Positions 33,270-43,851 of a stretch of DNA of 64,000 nt are shown in pieces. The notes beneath the pieces were generated by a model, which had not been told where the DNA came from, did no database searches, and saw only the letters and a list, made by a program, of their open reading frames with translations. The DNA lies in the NCBI RefSeq assembly GCF_003086295.3, contig NC_092039.1:67103649-67167648 (forward strand). Direction: 5' to 3'. The first letter of the stretch is position 1. Each line of letters opens with the position of its first letter. The position numbers were made by a program, and so were the translations under genes. This DNA comes from Arachis hypogaea (lineage: Eukaryota; Streptophyta; Magnoliopsida; Fabales; Fabaceae).

Positions 33270-33308
33270 TTTGCTCGAGGACGAGCAAACCCTTTAAGCT
33301 TGGTGTGG
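33270..33308 (+). other. RGGR hairpin plus G-rich box, internal copy (E1)
   Basis: Stem TTTGCTCG/CGAGCAAA with loop AGGA (33270-33289), a 6-nt spacer, then AAGCTTGGTGTGG (33296-33308), 35 bp before the second ORF's ATG. Confidence 0.8.
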
Positions 33309-33343
33309 TAAAAGCATTGCTTTTTGTTTTTCCATAACCATTT

Positions 33344-34468
33344 ATGGCATCCAAGGCCGGAGAAACCTCTAGAAAGAGGAAAGGGAAGGCAAAAGCTTCC
33401 ATCTCCGAGTCATGGGAGATGGAGAGATTCATCTCAAGGGTGCATCAAGACCACTTCTATGAAGTTGTGGCCTTGAAGAAGGTGATCCCCGAGGTCCCTT
33501 TTTCACTCAAAAAGAGTGAATATCCGAAGATCCGACATGAGATCCGAAGAAGAGGTTGGGAAGTTCTTACCAACCCCATTCAACAAGTCGGAATCTTAAT
33601 GGTTCAAGAGTTCTATGCCAATGCATGGATCACCAAGAACCATGATCAAAGTATGAACCCGGATCTAAAGAATTATCTTACTATGGTTCGGGGGAAATAC
33701 TTGGATTTTAGTCCGGAAAGTGTAAGGTTGGCATTCAACTTGCCCATGATGCAAGGAGATGAACATCCTTACACTAGAAGGGTCAACTTTGATCAAAGGT
33801 TGGACCAAGTCCTCACAGTCATTTGTGAAGAGGGCACCCAATGGAAGAGAGATTCAAGAGGAAAGCCGGTTCAATTGAGAAGGCATGATCTCAAACCCGT
33901 GGCTAGGGGATGGTTGGAGTTTATCCAACGCTCAATCATTCCCACTAGCAACCGGTCCGAAGTTACCATAGACCGGGCTATCATGATTCATAGCATCATG
34001 ATTGGAGAAGAAATAGAAGTTCATGAGGTTATATCCCAAGAACTGTATAAGGTGGCGGACAAGTCTTCTACCTTGGCAAGGTTAGCCTTTCCTCATCTCA
34101 TTTGTCACCTCTGTTATTCAGTTGGAGTTGACATAGAGGGAGACATTCCCATTGATGAGGACAAGCCCATCACTAAGAAGAAGATGGAGCACACAAGAGA
34201 TCCCACTCATCATGAGATCCCTGAGATGCCTCAAGGGATGCACTTTCCTCCACAAAACTATTGGGAGCAACTAAACACCTCCCTAGGAGAATTGAGTTCC
34301 AACATGGAACAACTAAGGGTGGAGCATCAAGAACACTCCATCATCCTCCATGAAATTAGAGAAGATCAAAGAATAATGAGAGAGGAGCAACAAAGACAAG
34401 GAAGAGACATTGAGGAGCTCAAGCACTCCATAGGATCTTCAAGAGGAAGAAAGAGCCGCCGTCACTAA
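33344..34468 (+). CDS. Second ORF of E1 in the post-pol position (374 aa, intact)
   Basis: Homologous by eye to the post-pol ORF of element D, so it occupies the env position of Athila-type elements. The N-terminus is strongly basic (SRKRKGKAKA, nuclear-signal-like). A conserved globular body follows (IPEVPF, IRRRGWEVL, VQEFYANAW, VARGWLEFIQRS, PTSNRSEVT, ICHLCYSVGV). The C-terminus has a long heptad-like charged helix (from about residue 318) and ends RGRKSRRH. No signal peptide, transmembrane segment or furin-like site is visible, so an envelope role is unlikely. It resembles proteins labelled putative plant transposon protein; function unknown. Preserved while pol is lost, which suggests a role in cis or in Gag particles. 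Confidence 0.85.
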   Translation: MASKAGETSRKRKGKAKASISESWEMERFISRVHQDHFYEVVALKKVIPEVPFSLKKSEYPKIRHEIRRRGWEVLTNPIQQVGILMVQEFYANAWITKNHDQSMNPDLKNYLTMVRGKYLDFSPESVRLAFNLPMMQGDEHPYTRRVNFDQRLDQVLTVICEEGTQWKRDSRGKPVQLRRHDLKPVARGWLEFIQRSIIPTSNRSEVTIDRAIMIHSIMIGEEIEVHEVISQELYKVADKSSTLARLAFPHLICHLCYSVGVDIEGDIPIDEDKPITKKKMEHTRDPTHHEIPEMPQGMHFPPQNYWEQLNTSLGELSSNMEQLRVEHQEHSIILHEIREDQRIMREEQQRQGRDIEELKHSIGSSRGRKSRRH

Positions 34469-35355
34469 GGTGGACCTGTTCTTTAATTTTCTTGTTCTTT
34501 ATTTTTCTGTTTTTCGAATTTTTTTAGTGCTTATGTTTATCTATGTTTGTGTCTTGTGATCATTAGTGTCTTAGTGTCTATGCCTTAAAGTTATGAATGT
34601 CCTATGAATCTATCACCTTTCTTGAATGAAAAATGTTCTTAATTGAAAAAGAGAAGAATTGCATAAATTTTAAATTTTATAATAGTTTAATTATTTTGAT
34701 GTGGTGGCAATATTTTTGTTCTCTGAATGTATGCTTAAACAGTGCATATCTCTTTTGAATTTGTGGTTCATGAATGTTGGCTCTTGAAAGAATGATGAAA
34801 AAGGAGACATGTTACTGAGAATCTGAAAAATCATAAAAATGATTCTTGAAGCAAGAAAAGGCAGTGAATACAAAAAAAAGGGAGAAAAACGAAAAAGAGG
34901 AGAAAAGAAAACGAAAAAAAAAGAGAGAGAAAAAGAAAAAGAAAGAAATAAAGTTGTGATCCAAGGCAAAAAGAGTGTGCTTAAGAACCCTGGACACCTC
35001 TAGTTGGGGACTCTAGCAAAGCTAAGTCACAATCTGAAAAGGTTCACCCAATTATGTGTCTGTGGCATGTATGTATCCGGTGGTAATACTGGAAGACAGA
35101 GTGATTTGGGCCACAGCCAAGACTCAATAAGAAGCTATGTTCAAGAATCATCATACTTTACTAGGAGAATCAATAACACTATCTGGATTCTGAGTTCCTA
35201 AAGAAGCCAATCATTCTGAATTTCAAAGGATAGAGTGAGATGCCAAAACTGTTCAGAGGCAAAAAGCTAAAAGCCCCGCTCATCTAATTAATACTGATCT
35301 TCATAGATGTTTTTGGAATTCATTGCATATTCTCTTCTTTTTATTTGATTTTCAG
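34469..35355 (+). other. 3' untranslated tail of E1
   Basis: Non-coding. A purine-rich (GAAAAA)n stretch at about 34858-34955 gives Phe-rich ORFs on the minus strand that are not genes. It lacks the 190-bp block present in element B's tail. Confidence 0.6.
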
Positions 35356-35392
35356 TTGCTTGAGGACAAGCAAAAATTTAAGTTTGGTGTTG
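35356..35392 (+). other. RGGR hairpin plus box abutting the 3' LTR (E1)
   Basis: Stem TTGCTTG/CAAGCAA with loop AGGA (35356-35373), a 6-nt spacer, then AAGTTTGGTGTTG (35380-35392), which ends exactly at the 3' LTR. It occupies the polypurine-tract position. Confidence 0.8.
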
Positions 35393-37112
35393 TGATGAGC
35401 GGATAATTTGTACGCTTTTTGGCATTGTTTTTAGTATGTTTTTAGTATGATCTAGTTAGTTTTTAGTATATTTTTATTAGTTTTTAGTTAAAATTCACTT
35501 TTCTGGACTTTACTTTGAGTTTGTGTGTTTTTCTATGATTTTAGGAATTTTTTGGCTGAAATTGAGGGACCTGAGCAAAAATCTGATTCAGAGACTAAAA
35601 AGGACTGCAGATGCTGTTGGATTCTGACCTCCCTGCACTCGAAGTGGATTTTCTGGAGCTACAGCCCAATTGGCACGCTCTCAACGGCGTTGGAAAGTAG
35701 ACATCCTGGGCTTTCCAGCAATATATGATAGTCCATACTTTGCCCAATATTTGATAGCCCAAACCGGCGTTCAAAGTCACCCTCAGAATTCCCAGCGTTA
35801 AACGCCGGAACTGGCACAAGAATGGGAGTTAAACGCCCAAACTGGCACCAAAGCTGGCGTTTAACTCCAAGAGGATTCTCTACACGAAAATGCTTCATTG
35901 CTCAGCCCAAGCACACACCAAGTGGGCCCGGAAGTGGATCTTTATGTCATTTACTCATCTCTGTAAACCTTAGGTTACTAGTTCTCTATAAGTAAGACCT
36001 TTTGCTATTGTATTTGAGGCTTCTAATCTTCAGATCTTTGGAATCTCTTTCTTTAGATCTTAGATCATTGGGAGGCTGGCCATTCGGCCATGCCTAGACC
36101 TTGTTCTTATTTATTTTCAACGGTGGAGTTTCTACACACCATAGATTAAGGTGTGGAGCTCTGCTGTACCTCGAGTATTAATGCAATTACTATTGTTCTT
36201 CTATTCAATTCCGCTTGTTCTTGTTCTAAGATATCACTTGTTCTTCAACTTGATGAATGTGATGAACCGTGACACTCATCATCATTCTCACCTATGAACG
36301 TGTGACTGACAACCACCTCCATTCTACCTTCGATTGGGTGAATATCTCTTGGATTCCTGATACACGATGCATGGTTGATCGCCTGACAACCGAGTGCTCG
36401 CCTGACAACCGAGCCAGCCATTCCATGAGATCAGAGTCTTCGTGGTATAGGCTAGAACTGATGGCGGCATTCAAGAGAATCCGGAAGGTCTAACCTTGTC
36501 TGTGGTATTCTGAGTAGGATTCAATGATTGAATGACTGTGACGTGCTTCAAACTCCTGAGGGCGGGGCGTTAGTGACAGACGCAAAAGAATCACTGGATT
36601 CTATTCCGGCCTGATCGAGAACCGACAGATGGATAGCCGTGCCGTGACAGGGTGCGTTGAACATTTCCACTGAGAGGATGGGAGGTAGCCATTGACAACG
36701 GTGAAACCCTTGCTTGAGCTTGCCATGGAAAGGAGTAAGAAGGATTGGATGAAGACAGTAGGAAAGCAGAGAGACGGAAGGAACCAGCATCTTCATACTC
36801 TTATCTGAAATTCCTACCAATGAATTACATAAGTATCTCTATCTTTATCTTTATGTTTTATTCGTATATCACCATACCCACATGAGTTCGCCTGACTAAG
36901 ATTTACAAGGTGACCATAGCTTGCTTCATACCAACAATCTCTGTGGGATCGACCCTTACTCGCGTAAGGTTTATTACTTGGACGACCCAGTACACTTGCT
37001 GGTTAGTTGTGCGAAGTTGTGTTTATGCCATGGTATTGTACACCAAGTTTTTGGATTCATTACCGGGGATTATTTGAGTTGTGAAAAGTATTGATCACAA
37101 GTTCGCGCACCA
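35393..37112 (+). repeat. 3' LTR of E1 (1720 bp)
   Basis: Nearly identical to the 5' LTR. Most differences fall in the first 330 bp. It carries the same U3 repeats, TATA-like CTATAAGTA (about 35988), U5 hairpin (36954-36969) and embedded primer-site-like sequence (about 37041-37075). GTAGC follows at 37113. Confidence 0.9.
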
Positions 37113-37772
37113 GTAGCTAACCATGGATAGAACACCAAACGCATTTATCACAAATACATACCCAAAATTAAATACCCAAAACACTTAATCAATGAATTAG
37201 CTAGGGTTCTAGGATTCTGACCTTATACAAGCACCAAAGAAGCAAGATTGAACATTGTCCTCAAGCTAATTCGAGCCTAAACACTGGAATTGAACAATTT
37301 TCAACATAATTGCTCATAACTATAGAAATTGGGAAGGAAGAAATTGGAAGATAGAAGTGCTTTCCTTACCTAATTATTGACTGGGATTCGTAGAGCTCGA
37401 CGCTGTGGACGCGTGACCGCAAACGGTGCAGCGATCAAAGCTCGAAGCGGAAAGTTATATGGACTTGAATCAATACCAAGGGTTTGGAACCTTGGAAATG
37501 TTCTTACCCCTTCCTTGGTTGTGTTTCTGCATTTCTTGCATGTCAGAGAGAAAGAATGAGCTAAAGCTCACTTAAGTGAGTGAATTGGTTGGGCCCACCG
37601 GCCCAGTTTAGGTCCGGTTCGACCCGTTCAGCCCAATCTTATGCCAATTTTTTAAAATTAGTGTCAAAGTTCTTATTTTAATTAGCTCTATCCAATAAAA
37701 GTATAAAATTTGCATTTCTAATTTCTTTTATTAAAAATTAATTTATTGACTAATTATTTGCAAATTTTACAG
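37113..37772 (-). repeat. Right part of the element G LTR
   Basis: Continues G's minus LTR after E1, starting with the second GTAGC. It contains GGGCCCACCGGCCCAG (about 37590), like the matching place in H's LTR (near 48930-48980). The right boundary near 37772 is approximate. Confidence 0.5.
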
Positions 37773-38029
37773 GATTTACAAGAAACGCTCCTGACTTTGC
37801 TGGTTGCTTGGCGTTTAGTGCCCAAGGGGACAACTTCAAAACTTCTCCTTTTTGCTCGGAACTCTGCTAAATTGATCCGAATTTTTCCTGAAATGATAAA
37901 AACACCAAAAAAACTCAAAGTAGCATCCAAAGAGGATTTTAACACTAAAATATAACTAAACTCGCTAATTCTAACTAAATTTAACTAAAAAATAAGCCGA
38001 AAATAGGTATATGATGCTCACACATCAAT
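37773..38029 (-). repeat. Fragment of another LTR (unclassified)
   Basis: The right end reads TGATGTGTGAGCATCATATA on the minus strand, a plausible LTR start, followed by AAAAACACC-rich U3-like sequence and a GGCGTTTAGTGCCCAAG near-inverted repeat. It is truncated at its other end. Family not recognised. Confidence 0.4.
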
Positions 38030-38869
38030 CTTGAGCTAGATTTGGGGCAATAATAAATCTTTAATTCTTGGAAAATATTGTTATTGAATTTAGTTGTCTA
38101 TATTTGTGAACCTTGTAATTCTTGAATTTGTTTCGACTTATTGTGCTACTTTTTCTTTCATTGTTTTTCTCCAAGTTCTTTGCCTCGGATCGCTTTTTTA
38201 AAATGCGATTTAACTCTCTTCTGGTAAACTTCACATTTTATGCATCGTTGTTTGATTGCGATTTTAACCTTTCAAATTCTTGTAAACACTGTTTGTGATA
38301 TCCATTCTTTTCTTTCGAAATTTTGAAATTCTTTGTTTAAGGTTGAGTTTATTGGGTGTCATATGCTATACCTAGTGATAGCAAGAAATACATTAGCTCC
38401 TTGCGGCATGTTGAGGATGTAGAAAGTGGAACCGACTCATGTGAGATATCACAAGGAATTACAAATTTGTGGATTTGGTGGGAAAGCTTTGTAAGATGGT
38501 TGTGGATTAAAGACGTGGACATGTCCTGTTAAAACTCTAAACGCACGCTGAGTCTATTTGTTAATTTCCAAGTCCCTTGAATTTTAGGGTTTAATTTGAA
38601 TTAAACACATCATACAACTTCTACACCACACTACACTGTTTCATTCTTTTTCACACGATATGATTTTTCTCATGTTTGAAAACTGAATGTAACATCTTGC
38701 ATTTTTTGAAAGTCTAAATATCAATAAATTATGATTTTACCTTATTAAGTTTAAACTTTATAATTTTAGAAATTATTCTGTTAGAAATAATTAAATAGAT
38801 TCGGAGATTATTTCATTTTAAATTAATTAAGATTTTAAGTAATTTTATTATAATACCATAATGTAATAC
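38030..38869 (+). other. Unassigned AT-rich sequence
   Basis: No ORF, repeat or LTR signature that I can support. It may be ordinary intergenic DNA or an old decayed repeat between elements G and H. Confidence 0.4.
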
Positions 38870-39207
38870 CTTTACTTTTGGCACCTCATGATCATACTAA
38901 AAGCTCAGGCGTTACTCACCAAAGCTCTACAAGCAACACCAACCTCCCAATTGTGCACCAAAATCAACCAATACTCTAACATAACCAATTTCACACTAAT
39001 AATCAACCTAGGATTCATGAAATTGATAAATCTGAAGGGTTAGAGGGTTCCTTACCTTAACCCACGAAATTAGTTGATAGAACTCACCAATGGCTCATAC
39101 TAGAGCACTCCTAAACAACCAAAATCACAAGATTTCCTCAAAATCCAAACCAAATTCGAATTCAAAGAGGAAAACAAAAACTGGGCAGAGGGTAGTAGAT
39201 TACTCAC
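38870..39207 (-). repeat. Left part of element H 3' LTR
   Basis: Minus LTR sequence that continues at 48708 once element F is removed. It ends in CTCAC (39203-39207), the left target duplication of F. The left boundary is approximate. Confidence 0.5.
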
Positions 39208-40704
39208 TAATAAACCCCAATTTGGTGGTTTATCTTGTGCTTAATTTAGGGGATTTTATCAACTTTTTCCACATTTATTCACTAAAATAACATGGTTTTG
39301 TAAATTCTCCTTTATTTGTGCTTAAGTGTAAAAACATGCTTTTTGGACCTTAAAACCGGTAATTTTAATGCACCTTTGATTCCACTAGATGCCTTGATGT
39401 GTTTATTAGTGAATTCAGGTTGAAAAGGACTAGGGATGGATCAAAGGAATGAAGAGAAAAGCATGTAAAGTGGAGAACTCACGGAAAATTAAGGATTTGG
39501 AGTGCACACATCGACGTGCACACGCAATAGACGCGCACGTGTAGATATAAAGTTGCATGGCGACGCATACGCATGACTATACGCGTACGCGTGGATGGTA
39601 AAATGTCAAGCGACTCGTACGCGTGATCCATGCATACGCATCGATGCTCGCACGTGACCTCATTAAAGTGAAAATGCTGGGAGCGATTTCTGAGCTTCCG
39701 AAGCCCAATTTTAATGGATTCCAGAGACTATTTCATGCAGAATTGAAGATTGGACAAAGGGGGAACACTTAGTGTAGTTTTGATGAGCCTTTAATTAGTT
39801 TTCTAGAGAGAGAAGTTCCCTCTTCTCTCTAGAATTAGGTTAGGGTTCTTAGGTTAATCACTCTTAGTTCTAGCTTTTAATTCTTGCTTTGATTTAGTTT
39901 CCTTTTAATCTTTTGTTGCTACATCTTTACTCTCTTAGTTATTCTTGTTAATTTCCTTTTTATACCTCCTTTATGTTTATGCACTCTTGTTACTTTGATT
40001 TTCTTTAAACGCAATTTAAGTTTTGTGTTTCTTATTGTTTATTGGCTTTGTTATTGTTATCTCCTTGCATTTGGTAGTGTTAGATTTTATATTTCTTGCC
40101 ATTTTATTATGCTCAGTGTTTGATAAAATGCTTGGTTGGATGTTAGAGTAGATTTTTCTCTTCTTGGCTTGGATTGAGTAATTGGAGACTCTTGAATTGT
40201 CAAAGTCTCTTGTTGATTGATAATTGGAAGTTGCTAGTTGACTTGAATGTCACTAAAGCTAGTCTTTCCTTAGGATTTAACTAGGACTTGTGGACTCAAG
40301 TTGATTATATCCACTTGACTTTCCTTCATAGTTAGAGGTTAACTAAGTGGGAGCAATGGAAAATTCTTGTCACAATTGATGATGATAATAAGAATAGGAC
40401 TTCTAATTCTCATTCCTTGCCAAGAGCTTTCTTAATAGTTAGCTTATTACTTTTGCAATTTACATTTCTTGTTCCTTATTTCAAAAACCCCAAAATATAC
40501 AACCCATAACAAATAATTGAGCACACTTCCCTGTAATTCCTTAAAAGAGGACTTGAAGTTTAAATACTTCGGTTTATTTTTATTGGGGTTTGTACTTGTG
40601 ACAAACTAATTTTTTATTGAGGAATTGTTTGCGAGTTTAGAACTATACTTGCAACGAGAATTTTTTTGTGGAATTCTTTACCGGTAGATAATTTCCCTTC
40701 ATCA
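39208..40704 (+). repeat. 5' LTR of F (1497 bp)
   Basis: Begins TAATAAACCCC (the 3' copy has TGATAAACTCC) and ends CCCTTCATCA. An array of ACGCGTACGCGT-type motifs lies at about 39505-39660 in U3. Confidence 0.85.
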
Positions 40705-40707
40705 AAA

Positions 40708-40725
40708 TGGCGCCGTTACCGGGAA
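40708..40725 (+). other. Primer binding site, tRNA-Asp type variant (F)
   Basis: TGGCGCCGTTACCGGGAA, three bases after the LTR. It differs from the perfect tRNA-Asp complement by G to A in GTTGCC, a change also present in the D primer-site remnant, and by one base near its 3' end. Confidence 0.8.
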
Positions 40726-40874
40726 ATTACAAATGTGTGCCATGTTATTGGTTATTGTACATGTGTTAATATTGTGAATAGCTTGATGTTTTGATTGCTT
40801 GTTAGTTTTTGCTAGTTTTAGGACTTTGTTTCATTATTTCTTGTTAGATTTTGTCTTTATTTTCTCTTTTCATT

Positions 40875-42212
40875 ATGAATTATCACTCATTTGGCTATGA
40901 GTTTGGTTCCAACTATGTTGTAAGAAATGGAAATTTTAATGAGAATTTGCATCAAGGATGGAACAATCAAAGGTAGGAGGAGTCATATGCTTGTGATCAA
41001 TCCTCTTGGCAACAACCTCCTCCAATGCACTATGAGCAACAACCATTATATGACGCATACCAATTAAATGGTTATGTTGAACCTCCTTGTGATTATCAAC
41101 AACCACCACCATATGCTTACAAACCTCATCCTCAACATAGCCATCAACCATACTCACAAGCCCCTTTTTACCAAATACCTTTATATGATCCACCTCCATC
41201 ATATAACCAAGCACCCTTACTCATACATGTGACCATTATGTAAGAAAATCCATAGAGCCACTACAATTCTATCATAATTACTCCCAAGAACCACCTCAAT
41301 ACACACCATCTCCATACCTCCACCAAGAAGAACCATCTTTCTATTATGAACCCTTTCTCCAAAATAATGAATCCTCCTATCCACCCCAATCTCTAATGGA
41401 TGACACCCTTGGTCTTATTCTTCAAGGGCAAGAAAAGACGAAAAGGGAGGTACTAGAATTCACGGCCACCTTGACCAATGTAGTAAACACTTTGGCCTCC
41501 CAATACTAATGCACTCAAAGCACTCCCATGGCCACATGTGGAGAATCAATTGAAGAGCATAGCATGAATGAGAGATTGGAAACTCCGGTGAAAAATGAGG
41601 AATGTTACTTTGTGTTAGAATAATTGGAGGAACCTAATTGTTGAAGAAAAGGAAGAAGTGGTCGAAGATTTAGGAGATGTTGACAGTCCATGGGAATGTA
41701 GCATCATGGAACCTCCCTCTAATAAGCTTGAAATTGATGTTAAGGAGGGTGTACAACCTCCAAAGCATATCATAGTTGGAGACTTTGAAGAGGTTGATCA
41801 AGAGATGGATTCAATCATTGATGAATTCCTATCCACAATTGAATCCCCTCCCATTGGACATGAAATTGAGATCATTGAAGACAACTCTACACCAATTGAC
41901 ATTGGTGACCTTGTTGAATATTCTTCCAATGGGTGTGAGGTTGATGTTGAAGTGGACTTTACACAACCTCCCAAATTTGATTTGTTTGATGATGAGGAGG
42001 AGTTGAAAGAAGTTGACAAGCAAGGAGAAGTTGAAAGAAGTTGTCAAAAGGTGGAAGTCATCAAGGAAGAGCATAAGGGAATGACACTTGCAAAACCATT
42101 GGAGATATCCCTTCCTAAGTCACCATCTAACACAACATTCAAGTGGGTAAAATTCTTATCCTTAAGCCTTGTTGTTTCACTTGAATATGGTTTAATTGAA
42201 ACTGATGGTCAA
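40875..42212 (+). pseudogene. Unrecognised long ORF of F, 5' part
   Basis: From ATG 40875 the frame reads 33 codons to a TAG (40974), then continues in frame as a Gln/Pro/Tyr-rich segment to 41243. A frameshift moves the trace to a coil-like segment (GQEKTKREVLEFTATLTN), with stops near 41508 and 41621, and it returns to an open frame at 41658-42212 that is very acidic (EDLGDVDSPWECS, DDEEELKEVDK). No gag, zinc-knuckle, protease, RT or integrase motif was found. It is split at codon boundary 42212 by the minus solo LTR. I do not recognise the protein. Confidence 0.6.
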
Positions 42213-43846
42213 TGGTGCACGAAATTGTGATCATCAATGGCGCCATCAACATGGATTGCTCAATTGCAATCTCAATTCTTTATCACAACTTCGCACAACT
42301 AACCAGCAAGTGCACTGGGTCATCCAAGTAATAAACCTTACGCAAGTAAGGGTCGATCCCACGGAGATTGTTGGTATGAAGCAAGTTATGGTCATCTTGT
42401 AAATCTCAGTCAGGCGCATTCAAATGGTTATGGAGGATTGATAATTAAAAGATGAATAAAACATAAAATAAAGATAGAGATACTTATGTAATTCATTGAT
42501 GAGAATTTTAGATAAGCGTATGGAGATGCTTTGTCCCTTCCGTCTATCTGCTTTCCTACTGTCTTCATCCAATCCTTCTTACTCCCTTCCATGGCAAGTT
42601 GTATGTTGGGCATCACCGTTGTCAATGGCTACAGTCCCGTCCTCTCAGTGAAAATGTTCAACGCGCTCTGTCACAGCACGGCTATTCATCTGTCGGTTCT
42701 CGATCATGTCGGAATAGAATCCAGTGATTCTTTTACGTCTGTCACTAACGCCCCACAATCGGAAGTTTGAAGCTCTCACAGTCATTCAATCCTTGAATCC
42801 TACTCAGAATACCACAGACAAGGTTTAGACCTTCCGGATTCTCAAGAATGCCGCCATCAATTCTAGCTTATACCACGAAGATTCTGATTAAGGAATCCAA
42901 GAGATACACATTCAAGCCTTGTTTGCATGTAAAACGGAAGTGGTTGTAAGGCACGCGTTCATAAGTAAGAATGATGATGAGCGTCACATAATCATCACAT
43001 TCATCAAGTTCTTGAGTGCAAATGAATATCTTGGAACAAGAATAAGCTGAATTGAATAGAAGAACAATAGTAAGTGCATTAATACTCGAGGTACGGCGGA
43101 GCTCCACACCTTAATCTATGGTGTGTAGAAACTCCACCGTTGAAAATACATAAGAACAAGGTCTAGGCATGGCCGAGAGGCCAGCCCCCATGATCTAAAA
43201 ATTAGACGTCCAAAGATGAAAATACAATAGCAAAAGGTCCTATTTATAGAGAACTAGTAGCTTAGGATTTACAAAAATGAGTAAATAACGTAAAAATCCA
43301 CTTCCAGGCCCACTTGGTGTGTGCTTGGGCTGAGCATTGAAGCTTCTATGTGTACAGACTTTTCTTGGAGCTAAACGCTAGCTTTTGTGCCAGTTTGGGC
43401 GTTTAAATCCCACTTCTGTGCCAGTTCCGGCGTTAAACGCCAAGCAGTCTTGAGCTGATTTGGAACACCGGTTTGGGCCATCAAATCTCGGGAAAAGTAT
43501 GGACTATTATATATTGCTGGAAAGCCCAGGATGTCTACTTTCCAACGCAATTGAGAGTGCGCCAATTGGGCTTCTGTAGCTCGAGAAAAGCTACTTCGAA
43601 TATAGGGAGGTCAGAATCCAACAGCATCTACAGTCCTTTTTCAGCCTCTGAATCAGATTTTTGCTCAAGTCCCTCAATTTCAGCCAGAAAATACCTGAAA
43701 TCACAGAAAAACACACAAACTCATAGTAAATTCCAGAAAAGTGAATTTTAAATAAAAACTAATAAAAATATAATAAAAACTAACAAAAACATACTAAAAA
43801 CATACTAAAAACAATGCCAAAAAGCGTATAAATTATCCGCTCATCA
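42213..43846 (-). repeat. Minus-strand Feral-type solo LTR (1634 bp) inside F's ORF
   Basis: The minus strand starts TGATGAGCGGATAATTTATA at 43846 and ends TCGTGCACCA at 42213. Perfect target duplication GTCAA at 42208-42212 and 43847-43851. It has the U5 hairpin CCTTAC-GCAA-GTAAGG (42336-42351) and U3 GGCGTTAAACGCC repeats (about 43375-43445). No internal region: an LTR-LTR recombination product. Confidence 0.9.
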
Positions 43847-43851
43847 GTCAA

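Larger units (their letters stand above)
26815..37112 (+). mobile_element. Element E1: complete Feral-type non-autonomous LTR retrotransposon (10,298 bp)
   Basis: Two LTRs of 1723 and 1720 bp, a tRNA-Asp-type primer site, leader, intact gag-protease, inter-ORF region, intact second ORF, tail and hairpin-box before the 3' LTR, flanked by GTAGC duplications. RT, RNase H and integrase are absent: only about 0.8 kb of non-coding DNA separates protease from the second ORF. By eye I count about 22 substitutions and one 3-bp indel between the LTRs (about 1.3%), so it is young. The name Feral is from memory of Arachis repeat naming. Confidence 0.9.

Noticed and set aside
33344..34468. Viral envelope gene in the env position
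   Set aside because: No signal peptide, transmembrane helix or cleavage site; basic ends and coiled-coil-like helix instead.
34691..34997. Phe-rich minus-strand ORFs looking like membrane proteins
   Set aside because: Arise from a (GAAAAA)n purine tract in the E1 tail.
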